A stretch of 64,000 nucleotides of DNA from UBA6163 sp041753075 (lineage in GTDB: Bacteria > Planctomycetota > Planctomycetia > Pirellulales > Pirellulaceae): contig JBGSVE010000058.1 of NCBI GenBank assembly GCA_041753075.1, positions 1 through 64,000 of the forward strand. The letters run 5' to 3'. Under the pieces are notes generated by a model. It searched no databases, had not been told where the DNA came from, and saw only the letters and a list, made by a program, of their open reading frames with translations. Positions 33,121-41,935 of this stretch are shown in pieces. Numbering within the stretch: the first letter of the stretch is position 1; every line of letters begins with the position of its first letter. Position numbers and translations under genes: made by a program.

Positions 33121-34221
33121 GTGATTATTGGCGTTCCCGCAGAAGTGAAGTCTGATGAATATCGTGTGGCGATGTTGCCGGTGGGTGTCGAGGAATTGGT
33201 GGCGCGCGGTCATGTGTTGATCGTCGAATCGGGTGCCGGCTTGGGATCGGGATTGGCGGACCATGACTACCTGCGCGCCGGAGCCGAGTTGGTCGGCAGC
33301 GGTGCCGATGTCTTCGCCCGCGCCGAGTTGATCTTCAAGGTCAAGGAACCGCAGACACAAGAATGGGCGCTGGTTCGTCCCGGCACAGCGTTGTTTACGT
33401 ACTTCCATTTTGCCGCCGACCAGTCGCTGACTGAAGCGATGATCGCCAGCGGGTCGACATGTTTCGCTTATGAAACGCTGCGTGACGACCAAGGGCGATT
33501 GCCGCTGTTGACGCCGATGAGCGAAGTTGCCGGACGAATGAGTATTCAAGAAGGTGCCAAATATCTCGAGCGACCGCAAATGGGTCGCGGTATCTTGCTT
33601 GCCGGAGTTCCAGGCGTCGCCCCAGCACACATCACGATCCTGGGCGGCGGCGTGGTCGGTGCAAACGCCGCCAAGATCGCCGCTGGTTTCGGTGCGAGCG
33701 TTGCAATTCTTGATGTCAACCTGGATCGGCTGCGATATCTCGATGACACGATGCCCGCCAACGTCAACGTCTTGTACAGCGAACGCCACATGATTCGCGA
33801 ACAATTGGCGATTGCTGATTTGGTGATCGGTTCGGTGTTGATCCCTGGAGCGAAGGCACCGCACCTGGTGCGCGCCGAGGACTTGAGACGATTGCGACCT
33901 GGCAGCGTGTTGATTGACGTGGCGATCGACCAAGGCGGTTGCATTGAAACCAGCAGACCAACGACGCATCGCGAACCGACGTTTCTCGTTGATGATATTG
34001 TGCATTACTGCGTTACCAATATGCCGGGCGCAGTGGGACGAACCAGCACGTTTGCGCTTTGCAATGCGACGTTGCCATGGGTCATCAAGCTCGCCGAGTT
34101 GGGGTTCACGGCGGCGATCTCCGACAACGCCGCGCTTCGCGCCGCAGCGAACGTCAGCGCGGGCAAAGTGGTTAACCGCGCCGTTGCGAACACATTCGGT
34201 TTCACCTTTGAAGGCATGTAA
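33121..34221 (+). CDS. ald: Alanine dehydrogenase
   Basis: About 366 aa from GTG 33121 (VIIGVPAEVKSDEYRVAMLP); a TTG at 33079 would add 14 residues. Motifs: KVKEPQTQEW with the catalytic Lys region, LFTYFHFAAD with His, the Rossmann segment ITILGGGVVGANAAKIAAGFGA, and NMPGAVGRTSTFALCNATLP near the C-terminus. Length equals that of known alanine dehydrogenases (~370 aa). It oxidises L-alanine to pyruvate with NAD+ and ammonia release. Followed by mtnA after 3 bp, so likely co-transcribed although pathways differ. Confidence 0.94.
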   Translation: MIIGVPAEVKSDEYRVAMLPVGVEELVARGHVLIVESGAGLGSGLADHDYLRAGAELVGSGADVFARAELIFKVKEPQTQEWALVRPGTALFTYFHFAADQSLTEAMIASGSTCFAYETLRDDQGRLPLLTPMSEVAGRMSIQEGAKYLERPQMGRGILLAGVPGVAPAHITILGGGVVGANAAKIAAGFGASVAILDVNLDRLRYLDDTMPANVNVLYSERHMIREQLAIADLVIGSVLIPGAKAPHLVRAEDLRRLRPGSVLIDVAIDQGGCIETSRPTTHREPTFLVDDIVHYCVTNMPGAVGRTSTFALCNATLPWVIKLAELGFTAAISDNAALRAAANVSAGKVVNRAVANTFGFTFEGM

Positions 34222-34224
34222 CGT

Positions 34225-35313
34225 ATGACCCTGAGTTCATCCGGTGCGGCGGTCGAGGTCATCCGCTGGGACGACGAACATTCAATCCTGTGGTTGCTTG
34301 ACCAAACGCGATTGCCGGGCGAGATCACGATGCTGAAGTGTGAAACCGTCCAGCACGTTTGGGACGCGATTGTTCGGCTCAGCGTCCGCGGCGCGCCAGG
34401 GATTGGGATTGCTGCGGCGTATGCGGTCTGTTTGGCGGCAAGTGATGTGCGGCCCGCTGCGGTTCAATCGGACGACGCGTTGCGATCTCGTGTTCAGTCC
34501 GCGATTGACCATTTGGCGACCAGTCGGCCAACAGCGGTCAATCTGTTTTGGGCGCTGGCGCGAATGAACGACGTGGCCAACCAAGCAAGCGACCCATCGG
34601 AGTTAAGAAGTCAATTGGTTGGCGAAGCGATTGCGATTCATCAACAAGATCGCCAACTGTGCGACGCGATTGCACGTCATGGCGCGGAGCGTCTCGAAGG
34701 CATGACGCGATTTCTCACGCATTGCAACGCTGGCAAGCTGGCCACCGGCGGCGTCGGCACAGCGCTGGCACCGATTTATTTGATGCACGATCAAGGAATT
34801 GCCGTCGAAGTCTTCGCCGATGAAACCAGGCCGCTGTTGCAAGGCTCGCGATTGACCGCGTGGGAATTGTCGCGAGCCGGAATCCCGGTGACGATCTTGG
34901 CCGATTCGATGGCGGGTTCGGTGCTGCGCGCGGGCAAAGTCGACGCGGTGATTGTGGGGGCCGATCGAATCACGGCCAACGGTGACGTTGCCAACAAAAT
35001 CGGAACCTATCCGCTAGCCGTGCTGGCAAATTTTCACGGCGTGCCATTTTTTGTGGCCGCACCGCAATCAACATTCGACCTCTCGCTGGCGTCGGGCGAC
35101 GAGATCCCGATCGAAGAGCGGTCCGCCAGCGAAATCACGCACACCGCAGGTTGGCACGGTTCGTCACAGGTTCCCGGTGCGTTCAATCCCGCGTTTGATG
35201 TAACGCCAGCCTCGCTGATTGCCGCAATCGTAACTGACATTGGGGTGATCGAGCGGCCCACGGTGGAATCGATTCGCGGGCGACTAGGATCAAAACTTTT
35301 CCAAAAACAGTAA
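34225..35313 (+). CDS. mtnA: S-methyl-5-thioribose-1-phosphate isomerase
   Basis: 362 aa. The eIF2B-like MtnA family is shown by VRGAPGIGIAAAYAVCLAA, SRPTAVNLFWALARM, LTHCNAGKLATGGVGTALAP with the catalytic Cys, VFADETRPLLQGSRLTAWEL, and IVGADRITANGDVANKIGTY with the catalytic Asp. It isomerises methylthioribose-1-phosphate to methylthioribulose-1-phosphate in methionine salvage. No other mtn gene is nearby. Starts 4 nt after the ald stop. Confidence 0.95.
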   Translation: MTLSSSGAAVEVIRWDDEHSILWLLDQTRLPGEITMLKCETVQHVWDAIVRLSVRGAPGIGIAAAYAVCLAASDVRPAAVQSDDALRSRVQSAIDHLATSRPTAVNLFWALARMNDVANQASDPSELRSQLVGEAIAIHQQDRQLCDAIARHGAERLEGMTRFLTHCNAGKLATGGVGTALAPIYLMHDQGIAVEVFADETRPLLQGSRLTAWELSRAGIPVTILADSMAGSVLRAGKVDAVIVGADRITANGDVANKIGTYPLAVLANFHGVPFFVAAPQSTFDLSLASGDEIPIEERSASEITHTAGWHGSSQVPGAFNPAFDVTPASLIAAIVTDIGVIERPTVESIRGRLGSKLFQKQ

Positions 35314-35407
35314 TTTTCGCGAATCTTTCCTGCCGATAGACATTACAGACTTCCTAGTCGGCAAGGTCTTCGCTTGCGAATCGCGGTTTGAGAAGGGAAT
35401 CGACACT

Positions 35408-35950
35408 GTGACCAAATTGAATTTTACCGTTTGTCCATCATCGCTCGGCGCAGCCATGGCGAGTTTGATTTTGGTCGGCTCGATGACCGGATGCAGCATC
35501 CTGGGCAAGCCCTCGCGAGAACTCGCTTTTGACGAATCGGCCGCGCTGCAGGGTTCCGATTCAGCCGAAGTCTATCAGCGAATTCGCCAAGCCAAGACGC
35601 AAAACGCGGTCGTGGTCCAAGTGGCTGATGATTCACAACCGATCCGCATCTTGCCGCTACCGGCGGACGGGCGTTCGGTGTTTGTCAGTGATTTGCTCAA
35701 GCAAACGGGCGTTCAAGACAAGCTCGGGCGGATGTTGGTAACGGTTTATCGCAGTTCGCCAGTGGACTACGCCGGTGCGAAAATGGTAGTCAAGTTCGAG
35801 GACAAAGGCGACGCCGTCCGCCCCGAAACCGACTATGCGCTCCAGGCCGGCGACCGCATTAAGATTGCGAAAGACACCAGCACCGCGATCGGCGGCATCT
35901 TCGATCAAATTTTGCCGAGCAACGGCTCAAGGGCAATCGTCGGTTTCTAG
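35408..35950 (+). CDS. Predicted lipoprotein, 180 aa
   Basis: GTG start. The N-terminus has a hydrophobic stretch ending LILVGSMTGCSILG, a lipobox-like SMTGC with the Cys at ~29, so lipid anchoring is likely. The remainder has ubiquitin-like/soluble-ligand-binding-beta-grasp flavour: VFVSDLLKQTGVQDKLGRM, LQAGDRIKIAKDTS, reminiscent of polysaccharide-export SLBB-like proteins. Family not certain. It is followed by an intergenic hairpin. Confidence 0.62.
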   Translation: MTKLNFTVCPSSLGAAMASLILVGSMTGCSILGKPSRELAFDESAALQGSDSAEVYQRIRQAKTQNAVVVQVADDSQPIRILPLPADGRSVFVSDLLKQTGVQDKLGRMLVTVYRSSPVDYAGAKMVVKFEDKGDAVRPETDYALQAGDRIKIAKDTSTAIGGIFDQILPSNGSRAIVGF

Positions 35951-35979
35951 TGTTGCGTTTTAGCTCAATTTTGGAATCA

Positions 35980-36038
35980 GCCGCAATGCGATAGCACGCG
36001 GTTAGCATCGCGAGAACCGCACGCTATCGCGTTTCGGC
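35980..36038. repeat. Imperfect 24-bp inverted repeat (GCGATAGC hairpin)
   Basis: Left arm 35980-36003 and right arm 36015-36038 agree at 20 of 24 positions when one is reverse-complemented; the core is GCGATAGC/GCTATCGC, spacer 11 nt. It resembles the other REP-type hairpins in placement but not in sequence. It sits after the lipoprotein gene; no T-run follows, so it is not an obvious terminator. Confidence 0.7.
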
Positions 36039-36194
36039 AGATAGATTCAACGTCACAAACGCCCGGCCCACGATGTTTTTCGACTAATCTGCGATTCTTG
36101 ACGATGAATCAAGGCGTCTGGCGTGTTAAAACGGATGGTTGACGATTGATTTTAGTCGCCACCATCTGGATGTTACACGCCCCGTGACTAGCCC

Positions 36195-37169
36195 ATGCCC
36201 GTGCCCAACGTGACAACAGCTCGACGCTCCGGCTTTACGCTGGTCGAATTGCTGGTGGTCATTGCGATCATTGGATTGCTCGTTGCCCTATTGCTTCCCG
36301 CAGTCCAGTCGGCACGCGAAGCGGCGCGGCGGATGCATTGCCAAAATAACTTGAAACAAATCGGTCTGGCACTACACAACTACGAGGGCAACTGGCGTTC
36401 GCTGCCGTGGGGAGCCAAAGGTGGTTGGGGACACAGTTGGACGACCGACATCTTGTATCAGCTCGAACAACCGGGACTCGCCGAAATCGTTCCTTACGGC
36501 GAACCTGGCTATGCAACAGGCACTTTGTTGGAAAGCGAGCGGTTCCGCACATTGGCCAGCACCGCCGTTCCCACGTTTCGTTGCCCCAGCCAACCTGGCC
36601 CAGCACTCTACACACAAAACAATGGCCAAATTCTAAGTCGCGCGGTCAACAGTTACATGGGCAGCTCCGGTAGCGACGCGATCAGCGACAATTACTCCGT
36701 TGGCTCGACGCTGGGAATGGAAGACAGCAACGGCGTGCTTCGCGTTGGCAATTTTTGCAATCGCTTGACGGTCGCCGATGTCTGTGACAACCGTCCCACT
36801 GAATTGCCGATTAAGTTCTCTGACATTCCCGACGGTTTGTCCTCAACCGTGGCCGTCGGTGAAGTCAAATTCTTGGCCTACGAGTTCTGTGATGTGTGCG
36901 ATCACTTTGCACTGTATCACACTGACTTTGACGATATGAACGGCAGCGATTTTTCCGAGGCGTTGTTGTCGCTGCTGTATGGGATCAACATCGAACATGG
37001 CACCAACGACCAAAAGGAAAAATCGATGGGCAGTTACCATTACGGTGGTGCACAAGTCGTGATGTGCGACGGCTCCGTCCACTTCTTGACCGAGAGCCTT
37101 GATCAACGGGTACGATTAGCGATTGGCTCGCGCCGCGGCAAAGAAGTGCTGGAAGCCGATGCGTTTTAG
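36195..37169 (+). CDS. DUF1559 protein with prepilin-type N-terminus
   Basis: 324 aa. Begins with a class III (type IV pilin-like) leader, RRSGFTLVELLVVIAIIGLL, then AVQSAREAARRMHCQNNLKQ and GLALHNYE, the hallmark of planctomycete DUF1559 (SBP_bac_10) proteins. The C-terminal region has SYHYGGAQVVMCDGSVHFL, the H-x-GG-xxx-DGSVHF signature of this family. Pseudopilin/fimbrial-like surface or secretion proteins are expected; planctomycete genomes carry many. Followed by the palindromic element. Confidence 0.93.
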   Translation: MPVPNVTTARRSGFTLVELLVVIAIIGLLVALLLPAVQSAREAARRMHCQNNLKQIGLALHNYEGNWRSLPWGAKGGWGHSWTTDILYQLEQPGLAEIVPYGEPGYATGTLLESERFRTLASTAVPTFRCPSQPGPALYTQNNGQILSRAVNSYMGSSGSDAISDNYSVGSTLGMEDSNGVLRVGNFCNRLTVADVCDNRPTELPIKFSDIPDGLSSTVAVGEVKFLAYEFCDVCDHFALYHTDFDDMNGSDFSEALLSLLYGINIEHGTNDQKEKSMGSYHYGGAQVVMCDGSVHFLTESLDQRVRLAIGSRRGKEVLEADAF

Positions 37170-37198
37170 GGTCCGCACAAAGTTTTCCGGTTGAGGCG

Positions 37199-37268
37199 AT
37201 TGTAGAACGGTTGTCCCCAACCGTTCGTACGTTCCCAAACGGTTGGGGACAACCGTTCTACAATTTTT
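37199..37268. repeat. Perfect palindrome with 27-bp arms and T-tract
   Basis: Arms at 37199-37225 and 37238-37264 are exact reverse complements, loop 12 nt, followed by TTTTT. Each arm also folds on itself (CGGTTG...CAACCG). A 21-nt part of the right arm and T-tract is identical on the minus strand at 4140-4120. It probably terminates the DUF1559 transcript and belongs to a dispersed repeat family. Confidence 0.9.
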
Positions 37269-37295
37269 GTCACCTGAAATCGAAGCTGAGAAGAA

Positions 37296-38573
37296 ATGGC
37301 CGATCGACCCGACGCGATTGTGATCGGCGCGGGTGTGGCTGGATTGGCATGCGCCGTTCGCCTGGTTGAATCCGGGCTTATAGTCGCGGTGATCGAAGCG
37401 GACGAGCGCGTCGGTGGGCGGATGCAAACTGATGTGGTTGATGGATTTACGCTTGACCGAGGCTTCCATGTCTTTCAAACAGCTTATCCAGCCTGCCGCG
37501 AGCTGCTCGATTACCGATCGTTGCGCCTGAGCCCGTTTGAGCCAGGTGCGGTGGTTCGCTTCCGCAATCAATTCACATTGCTGGGTGATCCATGGCGTTG
37601 TCCGCGCCACCTATTGGCGACCGCAACCAGCCCGATCGGAACGATCGGCGACAAATTGCGAATCGCGAGATTGCGGTTCTTGGCTTCGCGGGGAACGCTT
37701 GGGGACTTATACTCGCGACCGTCGCAAACCACGCTTCAACGACTACGCTCCGATGGTTTCACCGAACCGTTCATCAACGATTTCTTCCGGCCATTTCTGG
37801 GCGGCATCTTTCTCGAATCTGAACTCGCAACATCAAGTCGGATGCTGGAGTTTGTGTTTCGCATGTTTTCCGCAGGTGAAATTTCGCTACCGGCTGATGG
37901 AATTGCGGCGATTCCGCGGCAGTTGGCCGACCGACTTCCTCGCGGGACGTTGCGACTTGGCCAACACGTCGTGAGAATCGAAAACTCAAAGGTGCGATTG
38001 GCGTCTGGTGAAGAAGTTGCCGCTCACCAGATTGTCGTTGCAACCGAAAACTCAACGGCAGCGGCGATGCTTGGCGACGATTCGATTGCGACAAGCTGGC
38101 GAGCGACGTCCACTCATTACTTTGCCTGTGAACAATCACCGGACCACCGCCGGATGTTGGTTTTGGCTGGCGACGAATATGAACGGGACGCCGCGCATCG
38201 AATCGCGTCCGTCGTTGTGCTCAGCGACGTCGCGCCCCAGTATGCTCCGCAGAACAAAACGCTGGTGTCCGTGACGGTGTCAGTAGCCGGAAAAATATCA
38301 GACCAGAAGCTACTGGATGAAGTTCCCTTGGTGCGGTCACAACTTCGCCGCTGGTACGGAACTGCGGTTGAAAACTGGATTCACTTGAAAAGTTACCACG
38401 TCGCTAAAGCGTTACCGGCGACATCAATGGACCCAATGCAGTCCACGCGCCGAATCGGTGAAGTGGTGCTCTGCGGCGACTATCTGGAAACGCCTTCGCT
38501 GCAGGGTGCGTTGAGCAGTGGAATTAATGCGGCGAAAAGAGTGCTCGACCGAGCATTCGCGAACCAGCGATAA
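37296..38573 (+). CDS. FAD-dependent oxidoreductase (amine-oxidase/phytoene-desaturase-like)
   Basis: 425 aa. Dinucleotide-binding N-terminus DAIVIGAGVAGLACAVRL and acidic-Arg motif IEADERVGGRMQTD, then GFTLDRGFHVFQ. The C-terminus has EVVLCGDYLETPSLQGALSS followed by GINAAKRVL, the FAD-binding end of the amine oxidase family. Residues between hold a helical cap. Without neighbours of a carotenoid or amine pathway the substrate is open. An ATG with AGAAGAA upstream starts it 28 bp after the palindrome. Confidence 0.84.
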   Translation: MADRPDAIVIGAGVAGLACAVRLVESGLIVAVIEADERVGGRMQTDVVDGFTLDRGFHVFQTAYPACRELLDYRSLRLSPFEPGAVVRFRNQFTLLGDPWRCPRHLLATATSPIGTIGDKLRIARLRFLASRGTLGDLYSRPSQTTLQRLRSDGFTEPFINDFFRPFLGGIFLESELATSSRMLEFVFRMFSAGEISLPADGIAAIPRQLADRLPRGTLRLGQHVVRIENSKVRLASGEEVAAHQIVVATENSTAAAMLGDDSIATSWRATSTHYFACEQSPDHRRMLVLAGDEYERDAAHRIASVVVLSDVAPQYAPQNKTLVSVTVSVAGKISDQKLLDEVPLVRSQLRRWYGTAVENWIHLKSYHVAKALPATSMDPMQSTRRIGEVVLCGDYLETPSLQGALSSGINAAKRVLDRAFANQR

Positions 38574-38637
38574 GGCGAGCGGCAGATGAAACTTTACCCG
38601 TAGCCGGAGTCGCCAGACTTCGGATTGCAGAGCCGAC

Positions 38638-39615
38638 TCACGCGACTTGATGGAACAGATCCGCGATCACGTCTTCAAGTGGCGGATCTTCAACCGAGAC
38701 ATCCTCGATCGCATAGTCACGCAGTGCCTCGGCCAACACACGTGGCACATCGGCGCGAGCGATGCTGATTCGCACCTTCGGCCAATTGGTTGTCAGAATC
38801 GTTCCCAGCCGCGCCAAGTCCGCTGGTCGATTGGCTTCACCGAATTGAAGCGTGATCACTTTGTTGCCCGAGAATTTGTCGATGATCCCAGCGAGCGAAC
38901 CGTCGTACTGCACCAGCCCACCGGCAACGATGACAACTCGCTTGCACAGTGCCGCCACGTCTTTCATGTAATGGCTGGTCAACAGAATCGTGATCTTCCG
39001 CTTTTCTTGGTAGAAGCGCAAGAATTGTTGAATGTTGTGCTGGGCAATGACATCCAGACCGATGGTTGGTTCATCGAGAAACAAGACGTCCGGCGAATGC
39101 AGCAGCGCCGCGATCAATTCCATTTTCATTCGCTCGCCGAGTGAAAGTTCGCGAACGGGTTGGCCAAGTAACCGCGTCACGTCGAGCAGGTCGGTCAGTT
39201 CATTTAACGTCGCATCAAACTGTGCCGCCGGCACACCGTAGATCTGTTGATGCAGCCGGTAAGATTCTTGTGCAGGCAAGTCCCACCAAAGCTGATTCTT
39301 TTGGCCCATCACGAGGGCAAACCGACGACGATACTCGTTCCTGCGTTCCCAGGGCACATAGCCCATCACCGTCGCCGCCCCGCTGGACGGATTGATCACT
39401 CCGGAAAGCAATTTGAGTGTCGTTGTTTTTCCCGCTCCGTTGGGACCAAGGAAGGCGACGAACTCGCCTTGCTCAACGGTCAGATTGATACCGCGAACGG
39501 CCTCGACTTCGCTGTACTCGCGATGAAACAGCCCGCGGACGCTTTCCATCAGCCCCTCGCGCTTCCTGAAAACGCGATACGACTTCTTCAGCTCTTTAAC
39601 CTCGATGATCGACAT
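38638..39615 (-). CDS. ABC transporter ATP-binding protein (ABC-2/NatA type), orphan
   Basis: 325 aa. Complete ATPase: Walker A in FLGPNGAGKTTTLKLLSG, Q-loop MGQKNQLWWDLPAQES, signature LSLGERMKMELIAALL, Walker B DVLFLDEPTIGLD, switch His in LLTSHYMKD. The ~80-residue C-terminal extension after the H-loop occurs in multidrug-/Na+-type exporter ATPases that pair with ABC-2 permeases. No permease gene lies on either side in the window (S9 peptidase upstream, FAD enzyme convergent), so the partner is elsewhere. Confidence 0.9.
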   Translation of the reverse strand: MSIIEVKELKKSYRVFRKREGLMESVRGLFHREYSEVEAVRGINLTVEQGEFVAFLGPNGAGKTTTLKLLSGVINPSSGAATVMGYVPWERRNEYRRRFALVMGQKNQLWWDLPAQESYRLHQQIYGVPAAQFDATLNELTDLLDVTRLLGQPVRELSLGERMKMELIAALLHSPDVLFLDEPTIGLDVIAQHNIQQFLRFYQEKRKITILLTSHYMKDVAALCKRVVIVAGGLVQYDGSLAGIIDKFSGNKVITLQFGEANRPADLARLGTILTTNWPKVRISIARADVPRVLAEALRDYAIEDVSVEDPPLEDVIADLFHQVA

Positions 39616-39671
39616 GCCACAAAGCGTGACGCGAACCGGGCGATTGGTCCAGTAGACTGGTCACAGCGAAA

Positions 39672-41927
39672 TCATTCGACGGCCTTTAGACCAAATTCCC
39701 GTAACAAAAACTCGAACGTTGTCTTCATCAAATGATAATCTTGGCTTGGGTCTTGAATACCGTGGCCCGCACCGGGGTAAACCATCAGGTCAAACATTTT
39801 CCCCGCTTTTTGCAAGGCGCGGGCCATCTGCAGCGTGTTCGCATAATGCACGTTGTCGTCGATTTCTCCGTGCAGAAGTAATACGCGACCGTGCATTTTG
39901 GATGCGGCCAACACGGGCGACGTGGCATCGTAGCCCGCCTGGTTTTGCGCGGGCAATCCCATGAAACGTTCGGTGTAGAACGCGTCGTAATTGCGCCAAT
40001 CGGTGACGCTGCCGCCGGCGACGCCGACGGCGAATCGGTCGCTGTGCGTCATCGCGTGCAGCGTCAAGAAACCGCCGAAGCTCCAGCCGCGCAAGGCCAA
40101 CCGATTCGCATCAGCCCACGGTCGTTGGCCAAGCCAATCGGCCACCGCGATCAAGTCGTTGGTCTCGACCTCGCCCATGCGACGATGAATCGACCAACTG
40201 TCCGCCAACCCGCGCCCACCGCTGGAACGATTGTCAACGGCCAGCACGGCGATGCCGTTTCGTGCGAGCATTTGGTGAAACAAAAATCGTGTGCTCGACC
40301 AACCATCGCGAACCGTCGAAATCATTGGCCCGCCGTAAATTTCGATCAACACAGGACAAGGCTGTGACGAGCTGGCGGATTGTGGCTGCAACAACCACGC
40401 CGGCAATGTCACGCCGTCGGGCGTTTGGATCGATGGCCAACTGATCTCAGACGGCAAGTTGGCAAGTGTCAACCGCTCTTGATTGATCAAACGCGGTGTC
40501 GATTGTTCTGCCTCATCAAGACGACGCAACCACATCGCCGTCGGTTGGGTTAGTGAACTCGGGCGATCGATCCAAGACTTACAATCTTTGCTGATTGACA
40601 CCGTATGCCAGGGCGCTTCGCCAGTGATTCGAACCAGCGGTGCGGGTGTTTGCAAATCGACTTGGTACAAATGCTGACCCGCGGTGCCGCGCTGTTGATC
40701 GCCAAGTAGGTAAGCCACGTCGCCAGCCTTTGAAACGCTAACCAACTCACGAACATCAAAATCATTCGGCGTCAACGCAATCGCAGCCTCACCATTGATC
40801 GGCATCCTCCACAAGCGACGACGACCGCCGGACAAATCGCTGAGCCGCAACAAGTCACCACCAGGCAGCGGTTCGGGCAATTCATGAACTTCAAGCCAAC
40901 GATCGGATTGCTCGTTGAAGATCGATCGCCGCGACATCCGCTGGGTGTTGGTCGCGGACAACGAGATTTCGTTTTGCAGTCGGTTGGCTTGTTGGACCCA
41001 CAGTTCGCCGTTCTGTTTGTTCCAACCGACGCGCGTGATGATCGTTTCGTCATCGCCGGTACGAGCGATCGCTTGCGGTGCCGAAATCCCCTGGCTGCCG
41101 AGCGTCACGCACCACACCGACGCTCGCGGAATTGGATCTCCCGCTTTGGGGTAACGTTCGACAAGCGTCTCGCCGCGCGGGCCACGACTGGCCGTCACGG
41201 TAAATGGCTTCACGGCGGAAGTATCTATCTTCAGAAACGCAATCGCACGTGAATCGTCTCGCCACCAGTAGGCGCGATAATTTCCACGACCAAAAATCTC
41301 TTCTTGATAGACCCAGTCAAGCAAACCATTCAACAACGTCGGCGAGCCATCTTGGGTAATTCGATTCACCTGACCACCAGCCAGTTGCAATACATAAAGA
41401 TCATTCGCATCAACAAACGCGACTGACCTGCGATCGGGACTCAGCGAGCATTCGCGCCATGACTTCGTTTGTCGCGATACCCAGCGCGGTTGGACGGCAA
41501 GTCCAACTAACGCCAGTGATTCCCCGATTCTTACAATGCGGGCGTCAAGCGATTGATCCTGGTTGCCGATCCAGGTGCGCACCACGCTTTCAGCAACTTT
41601 GCCGGCGGTTTCGTCTAAGGAAACAATCTGCGCCACCAGTTGCTTTTCAATCTCAAACGGCGTTTCGACGGCGTCAGCGGGATTGACCTGCATCCAGCCG
41701 CCTTCGCGCTTGACCAACAGCGTATCGTCTTGGCCCGCTCCGCCTTCAAACCACCGGATTGGAGGCGTCGCGGATTCAAGGTATTTGAATTTTTCTGCTG
41801 GGTGGTAAATCGACTCGATCGTCAGTGGCGGCACTGAACTAACGATCTCGATCCGCGGAGCCTCGGCGATGGCCAGCCAAGGGGAAAGTAAAATCAGCAA
41901 CCAACCCAATACGCCACGCACAAACAT
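39672..41927 (-). CDS. S9 prolyl oligopeptidase-family peptidase (DPP IV-like)
   Basis: About 751 aa. Signal peptide at the ATG 41927 (FVRGVLGWLLILLSPWLA); TTG 41939 overlaps the esterase stop and would add 4 residues. An N-terminal beta-propeller (DPP IV N-type: CSLSPDRRSVAFVDANDLYV, VYQEEIFGRGNYRAYWW) precedes the alpha/beta-hydrolase: IYGGP, RGWSFGGFLTLHAM (Ser nucleophile), HGEIDDNVHY (Asp), YPGAGHGIQD (His). Family S9B is favoured. Secreted peptide degradation; last-but-one gene of the redox-linked minus-strand run. Confidence 0.92.
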   Translation of the reverse strand: MFVRGVLGWLLILLSPWLAIAEAPRIEIVSSVPPLTIESIYHPAEKFKYLESATPPIRWFEGGAGQDDTLLVKREGGWMQVNPADAVETPFEIEKQLVAQIVSLDETAGKVAESVVRTWIGNQDQSLDARIVRIGESLALVGLAVQPRWVSRQTKSWRECSLSPDRRSVAFVDANDLYVLQLAGGQVNRITQDGSPTLLNGLLDWVYQEEIFGRGNYRAYWWRDDSRAIAFLKIDTSAVKPFTVTASRGPRGETLVERYPKAGDPIPRASVWCVTLGSQGISAPQAIARTGDDETIITRVGWNKQNGELWVQQANRLQNEISLSATNTQRMSRRSIFNEQSDRWLEVHELPEPLPGGDLLRLSDLSGGRRRLWRMPINGEAAIALTPNDFDVRELVSVSKAGDVAYLLGDQQRGTAGQHLYQVDLQTPAPLVRITGEAPWHTVSISKDCKSWIDRPSSLTQPTAMWLRRLDEAEQSTPRLINQERLTLANLPSEISWPSIQTPDGVTLPAWLLQPQSASSSQPCPVLIEIYGGPMISTVRDGWSSTRFLFHQMLARNGIAVLAVDNRSSGGRGLADSWSIHRRMGEVETNDLIAVADWLGQRPWADANRLALRGWSFGGFLTLHAMTHSDRFAVGVAGGSVTDWRNYDAFYTERFMGLPAQNQAGYDATSPVLAASKMHGRVLLLHGEIDDNVHYANTLQMARALQKAGKMFDLMVYPGAGHGIQDPSQDYHLMKTTFEFLLREFGLKAVE

Positions 41928-41935
41928 GACCAACC

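Noticed and set aside
33058..34005. 315-aa minus-strand frame opposite alanine dehydrogenase
   Set aside because: Antisense shadow in high-GC DNA; the opposite strand has all Ald motifs.
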